A program made the position numbers and the translations under genes. The notes beneath the pieces were generated by a model. It was not told the DNA's origin, searched no databases, and saw only the letters and a list, made by a program, of their open reading frames with translations. Positions 49,901 to 60,800 of a stretch of 64,000 bases of DNA are shown here, piece by piece (the stretch's first letter is position 1; every line of letters begins with the position of its first letter). Origin of the DNA: Odiellus spinosus (lineage: Eukaryota > Arthropoda > Arachnida > Opiliones > Phalangiidae); the NCBI GenBank assembly GCA_963920705.1, contig OY987226.1:436501-500500 (forward strand), given 5' to 3'.

Positions 49901-52900
49901 TGTGAAATGTTTTTATATTTTTTCAGTATTCATTTTGAAGTTCTAGCCATTTAAAGGATGTTTATAAAGAATTGCCGTTCTAATTTAGGGTTAATGGTAA
50001 ATAACTTCGAAATTAGGGGAAAATTTTATTGAAACGTCGAGTCCTACTCTTTATCTACCATAATCGCGGTTAATCCAATAAATCGTACTTATTGACCCGG
50101 ATTTAGAGTAAAAATGGCTCGTTTTAATATTTTTTTAGGAGGTATTAAAAACTTGCGTGATGCTCCGGAAGACCTATCATTTATGGCTGTCCTCAATGGT
50201 TGGGTTGACGTCGATACCTTTTTTCTCTTGGGGTAAGGACACTTACAAGTACTTGCCTCATATTAAAGGGGTTACGTATACAAACTTGGAAAACCTGTAA
50301 TTTTCAAGGAATTTGAATATTTTTTCCAAAATATTAGGGAAAGGGTGAAACATTTAGGCCTATGCCTATATCATAAATCAAGGAAATTCTGTGAACTTTG
50401 ACATGAATCAGGGAAATTCTGTAAAATTTGACATAAATCGGGGAAATTCGGAAAAATTTGCATAAATCAGGGCAAGGAGGATCAGAGAAGGAGAGGAAAT
50501 GTGGGGACGGCGCGGTTCCTACTGCGTCGGCCTAAACTCCCACTCTGGGAGAACGGGGGTAGAGACGTTTCGTGGTAAAATGTTGTCGCGTGGGTAAAAC
50601 GAATCCTTTATGAGACGCGCTAGCTAGCGACCACGTGACAACAGTTTACCTCGAGAATTTCCTATCCCTCCTTTCCACCCGAGTGGGAGGTTGGCTCTTC
50701 TCTATCTAACGCAACGCAGCCCCACATTTCCTCTCCTTCTCTGATCCTCCTTGATCGGGGAAATTTTGTAAAATATGACTTAAATCAGGGAAATTCTGTA
50801 AAATTTGACCTAAATCAGGGAAATTCTATAAAGTTTGACCTAAGTCAGGGAAAGTCTGTAAAATTTGACCAAAATCAGAAATTCTGAAAAATGGGACGCG
50901 TATCAGGGAAATGTATCATAAACCAGGAAAATTCTGAAAACATTAACATAAATCAAGGAAATTTATGGAAATACGACATTAACTTTAATGACACTAATAA
51001 TTAAGTACAACCTTAATCAGGGAAATTCGTAGTTTTTATTGTGATTATTTGCACCTGGATCTATCAGGAAAATTTATCAATAAAAATCTTAAAAAAATCA
51101 GGGACATTGGTTTTCCTATATATTGTACGAAGCTATAGAAGTTTCTAGAAACTAATATTAGTTTATTTTATTTGTTGTTCGCAGTGGTATGGCTCTATGC
51201 TATTCGATCTTGAAAAAATCCAACGGTAAACGTCATCTAAATATAGGATTCTACTTATTTCACCGATATTGGAGGTAATTGTACTTAATATCTCATAATT
51301 CCTTACCAAGATGTGTCTTAGAGAGTTAGTCTTAGAGTGTTTTTCACTCTTTTGTTTATTGTTAAATTGTCGATTAGGTTAGCTCCAACTTTTGGCTTAG
51401 TTCTGGCCTGCGCGTTCCTAACCCCGCTATTAAGTTCGGGTCCTCTTTGGCACGACGTTGTCGAAGTTGAACTCGAAAGGTGTCACCTGAGCTGGTGGAG
51501 ATCTTTGCTCTTCATCAGCAACTGGTACCCTCTAAACGAAATGGTAATTAAACCCAAGTTTCTATTCAAATTAAAGTTAAATTTAACTATTAAATGGTTC
51601 GTTTGTACGTAGTGTTTGCAACCCACGTGGTACTTGAGTTGCGACTTTCAACTGTACTTGATCGCTCTCGTCGTTATAGTACCATTGCTGAGGTTAGATA
51701 TTATTTTAGACAATTACTCTTGGTTTTGACTGTAGTTAATTAAAAACGCGACTTAGATGGCCCTCCGTTGGAATGTTCGTTAATATTTCGATGATGTTGG
51801 CGTCAGGCATCGTGTTGGCCGTCATCACCTTCTATCGAGGATATCCGCCGTCTATGACGCACGTTGGACCAGATGCCAAGTAAATTATTTCACAGCCTCT
51901 GGGGAAAAATTAACGGCTCTTAATTAATTAGTACCTCGTTGGAAAAAAGTTAAATACTTCGTGTAAGAAGTGTATTAAACAATTTTTAGATTCATCGAAC
52001 AAATGGCTACCGAAATCCATTGGAAACCTTACACCCATTTAGGACCTTATTGCGTCGGAATCGCGCTGGGTTACTTAGTTTACAAACAACGCCAATTGAA
52101 AATTAAACCAGTTAGTTTCAGTTAATTTAATTCATTTAATTTTACGAATGATTAAATTATTTGTCTCTTGTCAGTATATGGTAGTTTTTGGTTGGGTGTC
52201 AGCCGCGACATGCGCCATGGCCGTATTGTACGGCGCTTACGATTGGAACAACGGACACTTGCCGAACGAATTGGTGACGTTGACGTACGCTTCGTGCCAT
52301 AGAACAGCCTGGGCTTTGAGCGTCGCTTGGGTCATTTTCGCTTGTATTTACGGAGTTGGCGGTAATTATTTTAACACCTTTTTACAATTCGTTAAAGACC
52401 AGGTTATCCGCTCTGAAATTTGCCCCTTTAAAAATGCTCTTCTATTTAAGGGGTTTTAAACAATCGCGGATAGTCCCTTTAAAGGAAAATTAAGTGTTTT
52501 TTTTTTAATTAATTCTCCTTGATTACCAAAAAAATAATTAAAAAATGTTCTGATTTAGTAATAGCATATATTCAACTAAAAGTAGAACCTCCGACCAATC
52601 AAAAGAAACCCAAGGCTGTACCTTTGAATTAATAAAATCCCCTCGACACTCGCTCTTTTAATCATGGCTCTAAATCTCATTCTTGATTAATTTTTCGTGC
52701 AACAGCGCTCATTGCGGATATTTTACGAAGTTATTAGGGAAGTCTTTTAATTAGTCGGAGAGATTTTAATTTCAATCGAAATGCCAAAAATCTTTCAATC
52801 TTAGTCAATTTATTTAATTTTATTTATTTTTTCCGCTTAACCGAGATATTTCCTAAATATTTTAATATTTAATTTATAATGAGATGACGTCATTTAATCA

Positions 52901-53573
52901 GTTTAATCATTTAATCTTCGAATTAATCGTTTATTTTTAGGTGTCGTTAACAGTTTCCTGTCGTGGAAGTTGTTCGTTCCGTTAAGTAGATTAACTTTTT
53001 TAATGTACTTGACTCATCCCCTGGTTATGATGGTTCGAATCGGATCTCTACGCGAAACTCATAATTTTGGACATTACGCCTTGGTACGTGTTCAGTTTTT
53101 AAGCAAATAGAGTGATAGATTTTATTGGTGGGCCTACTACTAATCAAATAACACCCCTTAAGGAGTTTTGTCGAAGAAAATATTAGATAATTGTAATTTT
53201 ATTATTTTAGTCGTATTTCTTCGTATCTCACACCGTTTTCACGATTGGCGCCGCGTTTTTGGGATCATTATTTTTCGAATGGCCCTTCGCGGCTCTCGAA
53301 AATATATTTTTGGGAAAAGATTCTAAAGTTTCCGTTCGTTGTACCGACGTAAACTTAAATGATCCCGATCTCGAGAAAATGAGAATTAAATTTGGCGATG
53401 AAATCAGACCAGTATCTCGGGTACCGTGTCAACCTAAAAACGGATGTTTCGTCAAAAAGTTCGCGGTTCCTTCCCCTCCGGAACAAACTAGGGGCGCTTA
53501 TGTTGTAGGAATAAGTCTTGGCGGTCCCATCGCGACCAATATTCAATCGGACTCAATCGTATCTCGTCTGTGA
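43905..53573 (+). CDS. NRF-6-like (nose resistant to fluoxetine) multipass acyltransferase
   Basis: Seventeen exons join in frame to about 901 residues: 43905-44106, 44976-45135, 45655-45932, 47204-47448, 48189-48303, 48392-48455, 48551-48654, 49225-49395, 50139-50232, 51185-51274, 51378-51543, 51613-51692, 51757-51879, 51990-52110, 52175-52361, 52941-53083, 53211-53573. A signal peptide (MNSMMCKVLVIFCEFWVIS) precedes a Ser/Thr-rich linker. The Cys-containing NRF domain (about 190-350) has DSSGRPQAGIFEG, YDECL and LRLGVCVPDSC. The acyltransferase-3 domain (about 415-800) has many membrane helices and GMRFISMTWVLLGHTYSY, NGWVDVDTFFLLG, FHRYWRL, SGPLWHD, PTWYLSCDFQLYL and RLTFLMYLTHPLVM. Relatives include C. 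elegans NRF-6/NDG-4 and Drosophila drop-dead, needed for lipid/drug handling in gut and yolk. The ~95-residue polar C-terminal tail is long for the family. The exon 7 donor could instead be 48636. Confidence 0.95.
44365..44704. mobile_element. CAGGGTTG-family element, copy 3
   Basis: 340 bp in intron 1 of the NRF-like gene, from CAGGGTTGCCACGGGTCAGG to ...CTGTATCAACCCTG. It is the most complete copy and is closely similar along its length to 43052-43384. Confidence 0.9.
45959..46263. mobile_element. Family E inverted-repeat element, copy 1
   Basis: 305 bp in intron 3 of the NRF-like gene. Termini of about 36 bp, starting CAGAAGCCGATGAAACCCTC, are inverted. A further subterminal pair (CTCTCTGTATGGGT / CCATACAGAGAGG, imperfect) lies inside. 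GTAGCAA occurs just left (45952-45958) and shortly after the right end (46267-46273), a possible but imperfectly placed target duplication. Confidence 0.9.
46760..47165. mobile_element. CAGGGTTG-family element, copy 4 (ends eroded)
   Basis: About 400 bp in intron 3 of the NRF-like gene. The core (GGAAAAGATTCTCAGCTGAC) and GTCAGGGAATT blocks match copies 2 and 3, but the terminal CAGGGTTG is lost. It ends about 40 bp before exon 4. Confidence 0.82.
47628..47898. mobile_element. Family B MITE, copy 2
   Basis: Left end AGCCCCGTTCATACTAG, right end CTAGTGTGACAATGTAGCTT. The interior closely matches 34930-35223 (for example GCTTCGGGAACCAGTTTCGA). In intron 4 of the NRF-like gene. Confidence 0.88.
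47965..48175. repeat. Dispersed repeat with CCCTTTAAAGGG motifs, copy 2
   Basis: Begins ATCCCTTTAAAGGGATTAT, contains the 27-nt block shared with 7238-7264 (here 48045-48071) and ends ATCCCTTTAAAAT. The AAGCTTAGCGGACGAC stretch recurs at about 61210. It lies just before exon 5 of the NRF-like gene. Confidence 0.65.
49481..49900. mobile_element. Family F CpG-rich repeat, copy 1
   Basis: About 420 bp in intron 8 of the NRF-like gene, much richer in GC than its surroundings. It starts near ATAATAGACTTATGATTA and ends near TTAGGCTTAGCTA. It shares ordered blocks with 62829-63319, including ACAGCCAATGAAAGGAGAG and AAAAAATGTCGG. No frame or clear inverted ends. Confidence 0.82.
50290..51095. repeat. 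~30-bp minisatellite with ATCAGGGAAATT motif
   Basis: Unit AAATCAGGGAAATTCTGTAA + AATTTGACAT, about 5 copies before and 10 imperfect copies after an inserted 281-bp MITE (50473-50753). In intron 9 of the NRF-like gene. Confidence 0.92.
50473..50753. mobile_element. Family C MITE, 281 bp, copy 2 (opposite orientation)
   Basis: Same length and 34-bp termini as 35317-35597, internally inverted relative to it. Flanked by ATCAGGG (left) and ATCGGGG (right), a 7-bp target duplication with one later change. It is inserted into a minisatellite unit, so it is younger than the array. Confidence 0.94.
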
Positions 53574-53725
53574 AGAACAGACGGAGTCCGAATGTCGAGA
53601 TCGAACAAAAATGAGGTGGATTATCGATCAACCATTAAGTAATCCTTATTGGGATTAATATTGTTGGCTTAGCGTTTAATTCAAAACGGGATAATGAGGT
53701 TTCAAATTAATTAGATTTGGGTTTA

Positions 53726-53731
53726 AATAAA
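53726..53731 (+). terminator. Polyadenylation signal of the NRF-like gene
   Basis: AATAAA about 150 bases after the TGA, with a second AATAAA about 15 bases further on. Confidence 0.65.
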
Positions 53732-53992
53732 ACAATTCCCAAATAAAAATCCTGATTTGATTTGTCAATTATAGGTGACTATTTAGGCCTATTTAAGTTG
53801 ATTTTAAATCTAGGATGTAATTAAGTAACTTAATTACTGTCGGAACTATCACGGCCAATTTTGATCAATTCCTCCATATATGGCCCACACACACCATTTT
53901 CGGCGACTCAGATAATGTTCAAAATCGTATCAAAGGTTCGTTTTCTACTTATTTGAATCAATAACTTTTGCTATTAAAACTTATTCTCCGGA

Positions 53993-54370
53993 ATGCCACA
54001 AATTAATTCGGGATCTTTAAACATAAATTATGGATCTTTATTAATTAATTCGGGATCTTTATTAATTAATTCGGGATCTTTATTAATTAATTCGGGATCT
54101 TTATTAATTAATTCGGGATCTTTATTAGTTAATTCGGGATCTTTATTAATTAATTCGGGATCTTTATTAGTTAATTCGGGATCTTTAAAAATTAATTCGG
54201 AATCTTTAAAAATTAATTCGGGATTTTTAAAAAATAATTCGGATTCTTTATTAATTAATTCGTGATCTTTAAAAATTAATTTAGGATCTTTAAAAATTAA
54301 TTTAGGATCTTTAAAAATTAATTTAGGATCTTTAAAAATTAATCCTGGATCTTTAAAAATGAATTCGGAA
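53993..54370. repeat. 21-bp minisatellite
   Basis: About 18 copies of TTCGGGATCTTTATTAATTA + A, becoming more diverged (TTAGGATCTTTAAAAATTAA) to the right. 21 bp equals seven codons, so one frame stays open as repeated INSGSLL. Confidence 0.95.
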
Positions 54371-54776
54371 TCTTTAAAAACGAAGTATAATATTATTTAT
54401 ACTTTACCAGTCTTGAAAGCGACAAAAATTGGCGTTAAATAGAACCCTTTTCTATTGAAAATGTTGCCTTTTTTCTAAAGTAGAACTAGGATAATAAATG
54501 AAGTTTCGTAATACTATTATACTGAAAGCGTGTTTTTGAGCATACATAGAAAAGATATACAGTATTTATTTAATTTATCGTGTAGACGTAAAAAAGTTAA
54601 AAGATTAAGGGATTTTTGTAACCCAGTAATTCCAGGGTCTTCGAAAGATTATTTAAAGCGTTCGAGTTAGTTGTCGTATCATCCGCGATTATCTATTTTA
54701 ATTCAATCAAGTTCTGTAATTTAAACCCTAACTAGATTATTTCCCAGAAAAATTCATTTCGTATTAACGTTGCTAA

Positions 54777-54784
54777 TATATAAG
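54777..54784 (+). promoter_or_regulatory. TATA box of the sushi-repeat gene
   Basis: TATATAAG lies 82 bases before the ATG. A start site about 30 bases downstream would fall near 54808-54815 and leave a 5' UTR of about 45 bases. Confidence 0.5.
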
Positions 54785-54816
54785 CGAATTTTTGAAATAA
54801 ACATTTTCTTCTAAGT

Positions 54817-54836
54817 CTGGCGTTCCACAACGCCAG
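54817..54836 (+). promoter_or_regulatory. Perfect stem-loop in the presumed 5' UTR
   Basis: CTGGCGTT-CCAC-AACGCCAG: 8-bp arms and a 4-nt loop, 22 bases before the ATG at 54859. If transcribed it would sit close to the start codon and could dampen initiation. This is an inference. Confidence 0.55.
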
Positions 54837-54858
54837 TCAATAACAACAATAGTAGATC

Positions 54859-57800
54859 ATGTCTATCGCGAATACCTTTATAATCGTGACAGCGCTAATT
54901 TGCCAATTTATAAATCAATCTCATCAAAATGGTGAGTAAAGGTTTTTGGAAACTTTTTATTTAAAACTTATTATCAAAATAGGCTTAGCTGGATTCGTGG
55001 TTTATCACCCGAATTTCTTCAGCTACCAATCGAATGACTATAGACCTCTTTCATTTATTTTTACCCCCTCTAAAGAAGGTGGGCAACCTACTGAATCACA
55101 CCTGTAAAGGGGGATGATGAGCTCTTGCGCAATGACGGCGATGTTTCACCCCCTTTGCTTGTCTGATTCTGTGGTTGCCTACCCCCTTTGGTAGGGGTAA
55201 AAATAAATGAAAGAAGTGTATTATTAAATTTTTTAATTATTTTATTTTCTCTCGAAGTTCGCAATTGTCCCGCGCCTAGATTGTTGAATGGTGGTTACAG
55301 GATTGAAGCGTCTTTCGTTATTTTATTTTGCGACGATGGATATCAACTTATCGGGCCTAAACAGATAAAATGCATAAGAAAAACCTGGAATCCTTCTCCA
55401 GCCTTAGCGAGATGCCAAAGTAAGCCGTAGTTTTCATCATCTCCATGTTATAAATATAAAATAGATTCGACTTAAAAGGAAACTTGGAGCTAAAAACGTA
55501 TTTTAAATTTATTTTTGACATTTTTTTGGTGTTAAAATTAATTTCTGAAGGATGGTAAAGTGTTAAAAAAGGACCAATCATATAATTTATGCCTTCATCA
55601 GTGATTGTAATGTCCTTACTCTTCTGAAACGTGTTTTGTTACTAAGTAATTAATAAGATACAACAACAACCTAGCTTTAAACAATAACATATTTATTAAT
55701 GAGAGACGTATTAACTGTTCACTGTCTGACGTCATTATCAGACCACGTGACGCGTCTTATCAAATTATTAACGGTTTAGTTCAGTACTAACATTTAAGGT
55801 CTAACCCTTATGGATAATGTAACGTGAAAAAATAGACAGGCGTTTGTTGCCCAAGACCTTGGGTAACAGTAAAGATATTTTCAGAAGTATATGATATTTG
55901 TAATTCAGGAGAAACCGCGGATCTGAAGGAAAACGACGTAGCAGTCAGGCAATTCTGTTCCGCTAGCAATATTATTGAAAATGGAAATGTTCAACCGGAG
56001 AGACGAGACGGTTTTTACGAGGTTGGGGATATGATTGTGGCCCGTTGCGACTATTACTACGAAGCCATTCCGGGGGAAACTTCGCTAAGATGTTTGAAAG
56101 GACCACGATGGAGTGGAGAGTTCCCAACGTGCCAGAGTACGGATACGTTTCCTTAAACTCGCTCAAATTTAAAATAGAATTCGAAGGACTAAAGCCGCGT
56201 TCATACTAAGCCTTGGAATCGATTTAAACCCTTTCAAAACGATTCGCTTCAGTCGTGTCGTTTCTCGAATCGATTTGATTCGATTTGTCGAAAATGCTTC
56301 GGGAACCAGTTTCGTACCGATTCGGCTGGTTTCAACAACCGATAGATGAAGCTACGATAAATCGATTTATAAAGATAACGCGTGACGTTTAAAACGATTC
56401 CTGGCGATTTGAATTGATCGGTTTGATTTTACGGTTTCAAATCGATTTGGATAGGCTAGTGTGAACGTAGCTGTAGTCAACGAGTTATTTACTTTGTAAA
56501 ATACTAAAAGGAACTTGCGAACAACTTCGAAACGAGAAAAACGGCGAATGGAAACTGAGTAAAAACCAAGAGACGAGAGAACTACAGGCGGTATTCGTCT
56601 GCGACCAAGGACATCAATTGGTTAGAGGGGTTGAGGGTAAAACTTGCATTCGAGGAAATACGGGATACCAATGGATCGGAGATGATCCATATTGCAGAGG
56701 TTTACGCCTTATTTAATCACCCCAAAAGTTTTTTTACAATCCAAATTGTTGTATTTAGAAGTGGAATTAGATCTCGTTGATAAAGACAGAGATAAGACGT
56801 GTCCTCAACCGACATTAATCCTTAATGGTCAAGTATTCCCCAACAAAATGGGTGGCAAATATTTCGTAGGCGAACAAATCAACGTCGAATGTAACCCTAC
56901 ATTTCACCCAGTCGGTGGAAGCGCGGCTCTTCATTGCACCGATGAAGGAAAATGGAGCGATGACTTCCCAGAATGCAAAGGTGCTTTTTCAAACAATCCA
57001 CATTCTAATCAGTAGACGTAATAACGTATTACGTTTCTAGCCTTAACGTGCTTAATCGTTTCTCATCCTGATAACGGGAAAATCCTTGAATTGAGGAGTG
57101 ACAACCAGATTTTCAACTACGGTGATATAATAAGGTACAGATGCGATCAGGGCTATAGGTTGATAGGAGAAAACAGAAGGTTGTGTGGCGCCGATGGATG
57201 GAGTTCCAACGATCCGAAATGCGACCGTAAGTTGAAAGAGGAAATCATCCTTTGAAATAATTTTATGTCCGAAATCTCCGTGTTTTGACTCTTTAGTCGT
57301 TGTTTGCGGCGACGTACCGGCTCTGGAATACAGTAGGCCTAAAAGTTTCCTACCCGGAAAGACATTTACACCCGGCGAAGAATTGGAAGTAGAATGCCTA
57401 TTTGGGTTTCAAAAAAGGAACCAACAAAGACCACTTCACTTGTTTTGTAGCGAAAATGGACAATGGGACACTTCGTACGCCGAGTGCCAACGTAAGTAAC
57501 CTAGAAGATGAAACTTTTTTAAGCTTATTTAATTTAATGGCTCGTTCGTATTACTTTAATTTTTTTTCAACCGATATCCGCTAAATAATATCATACCCTA
57601 CATTTTTTTCTGGCGTTAATAATTAGTTTAATTTTAATTTAATCAGCGATAACGTGCGAAAAGCCACGGGTGATAGAAAACGGAGCGTACGAAAGGTTAA
57701 CGGAATCGGAAAATAATTTTTACTACGGAGATGAAATCCAATACACTTGTCAGAATGATTTAGTTTTGGTGGGCCAGGCGACGTTGACTTGTTCCGCTAC

Positions 57801-60800
57801 TGGATGGTCGCACGATTTCCCATCGTGTCAAGGTAATCGTAATTTACGAATTTGTTGAAATACCATGGTCTCTTAAAAATTTTACCATAAATTATAGATT
57901 TATGGTAATCCTTTACTTTTTACCGTTCCGAATGAACTAGGTTGTTTCGCGATGATTTAGTCTGTATTTGTGCCGGTTAATACTAAAGGGGGTGTGTGTG
58001 TGTTCAAAGTGTTCGTCCGTTCACCGTGTACAGGGCATTGTTAGTTATAAAGGGAGTGTTGATACGTCTGTTCAAAGTAACGCTCGCTATCAGCGCGTAA
58101 ATTCCTCTTTGAAAATTGGATATGGCCTACTGGGCTTTGAAAAATCAAATTCCTATTAAAAAGTTGATCTAAATCTCTGGAATCTTGATAATATCCGGCC
58201 ATAAGATAGTTTGGAATCCTTTTAATCCTTAGAACATTCTAACGTATTTGCGTCACACTTATCAGTATCATCATAAGTAATAGAGAAGTGTGAAAGATTC
58301 CCTTAGTGACGTCAATGGATAATTGTTCACTTATTCCCTTCTTCTTCGCGAGTGCAAATATTTGTAGCTCTGATCAAAGGGCGTATATTTTGTAGAAATA
58401 TATTGCGATCAGCCCGATCTCTCTGACGGAGTTCGAATCGAGAGAAGTACCTTGGCCCTCAATAAGAAGGGAAAATACCCGTATCGAACCGAGATATTTT
58501 ACGAATGCGAAAATGTCAACTACGACTTATCGGGAAGTTTGTCTCAATCTTGCACGCAAAATGGTTGGACTGGAAGGACGCCATTCTGCAAATGTAAGTT
58601 TCCTTATATTAAAGAAATTACGCCATTGGGGAGGGGGGGGGGACAGGCTCTCCAATCTATCAGTTACCGAAAGGCTTAGCAAACCTCCAAATTGTCACGG
58701 GATGGTCAAGGCGTTCTCCCCAAGATGTGACTAATTCCCACGTTCTTGACCAACTCTTTTAACTCTCGAAGAAAGCGAACCAATTACAAATAATTCTTCA
58801 TATTTATGACAACGCGCTTTTAAATTAGCCGCGAGTGATAAGGCGAATAGCGGACGGTTTTTTTATTTAAAGAAGGTTACAACGTACCCACCCACGACAA
58901 ATATGTCAGGGGGGCCCCTGGTGGGACTCGAATCCCTCTTCAAGTTGTATTTCTCAAATAGCCCCGTTCTTAATCTACAAAATGAGCCCTTCCATCTTTA
59001 AATCGACCCACCCAAAGTTAAGTTCTACATTTTGAAACGAAAGTGTTCGGAAATAGAAGCGTTCGGATTTAGGAGCTGACTGACTTTAATATTTTGTTTC
59101 TTCAGAACTCGAACTGATTTAGTTTTTCCGCTTTGAATGTTACAGTAACGGGTTGCTTGGAACCCAAAGCTCCGGAAAATGGCAGAATAAGTGAAAGCTA
59201 CAAAATCCAACACTATTCGAAATTCTATTCTGTCGGAGACTACGTCTTGTTTTCGTGTAAATGGGGATATACCATCGATAAAGAGGCGACGAGTCATTGC
59301 GCAGCCGACGGAACTTGGACATCAAGTCCTCGGTGTATCGGTACCGCTTTTACAAATTGGATTTCCGCTCCATTTCGTAAAAAGGGTAGAATTAAATTTA
59401 AAAACAAGCGGGCTAATTAACCCTCGTGATATTTAAATACTAAAAATACTTAAATTAGTTTAATCAGTGTAAAAGTGTGTCGAAGATATTGTCCACCTCA
59501 AGCTAATGCTAATTATTAATTGGGATAATTTTCAAAACTAGCTCCTTGTATAAACCGTACTAATTATCAATTTGTTTTAGCAGAAGCCGATGAAACCCTC
59601 CTTTGAAGTCTACTACTCCAATGTTCCATATAGCGCTCCTCTCTGTATGGGTAAAATTCCCAATTTTACGAGTTAGAAGGGGTCCTACTTCATCCCCCCT
59701 GTCTACGGAAAATTGGAAATTCTCTCTCTCCACAAACGACGACGTTTTTTGGACGAACTCCGAGGCTGCTAGAGATATTCGCTCGACGAACTCCCGCTCC
59801 GAAAATATCTACCGTTAGAAGGCGTACGAATCGCGCCTTTTCAGAATAACCCATACAGAGAGGGGTAGACAAGACCCGGGAGTAATAGACTTCGAAGGAG
59901 GGTTTCATCGGCTTCTAATTTGAGTCGAAATATATATTTTTTTTTATTAGAAATCTATTGCGAATTACCCGATCATCCGACAAATGGTAAATACCTGAAC
60001 ATTCTTCCGGAAGAAGACGCTCGATATCCGGTGAACTACGTCATAACGTTCAAATGCGATCCAGGCTACAAGCCATCGACTTCAACCTACTTCAACAAAA
60101 GACAATGCTATAGCAACGGCAGATGGACGAATTACCAGCCAGTATGCGAAGGTATATTTTTTCTTTATACTTTTTCTACAAATACTGGGTAAAGGACGCG
60201 ATTACCAGGCGCGCGGATATATTAGTTCTTAGACCATAGAATAAATGTGGTTCCGTTGAATAGATCGAATATTTTTGGAGTCTAAATATAGGGGTAAAGC
60301 TTATCTTAGGTTTTTCAAGCCTCGGAAAAGGTCAACTCCAAAAAGGTCAAATAATGTATAGAGTCTAAATTATGCTGTCTTTGTTAATTATGATTCATTG
60401 GATAAATGGACCAATCGAAAACAATTCAATCCATTCCATTTTTTGGTAGAAAAAAGCTCGAGGAAATCTTTGTCAAAATCACTAACTATAATTTCAAAAC
60501 ACTTGTTTTTTTTTTTTTTTGTTTTTTTTTATTTAAATCTAATAAATGACCTTAAGGTAGATAATATACGTATTGTCTTTGGGAAAATTGAATAGTCCTG
60601 GTCGATTTCCAAAACCGGAAGTCTAGAGACCCTCGCGAAAATTTTGGCGGGGAAAACTTTTATCACGTGATCGTCCGCCATCTTTTTGTAGCGTGAAATT
60701 TTCGTCCGCTCTAGTGATCCGTTCTAGCGGAGAGCGACAGAATAACAACTTGAATTTGTTTTGTGGGAAATAAAATTAGAAATAGTCTGGCAGCCTGTTA

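Larger units (their letters stand above)
53574..54858. other. Intergenic region between the NRF-like and sushi genes
   Basis: 1.3 kb holding the poly(A) signals of the NRF-like gene, a 21-bp minisatellite and the promoter of the sushi gene. The 90-codon open frame over the minisatellite is repeat-derived. Confidence 0.7.

Noticed and set aside
53993-54265. 90-codon frame of repeated INSGSLL
   Set aside because: Generated by a 21-bp minisatellite that decays to the right. No promoter or splice context.
58918-58940. tRNA B-box-like GATTCGAGTCC on the minus strand
   Set aside because: No A-box, acceptor stem or plausible cloverleaf around it.
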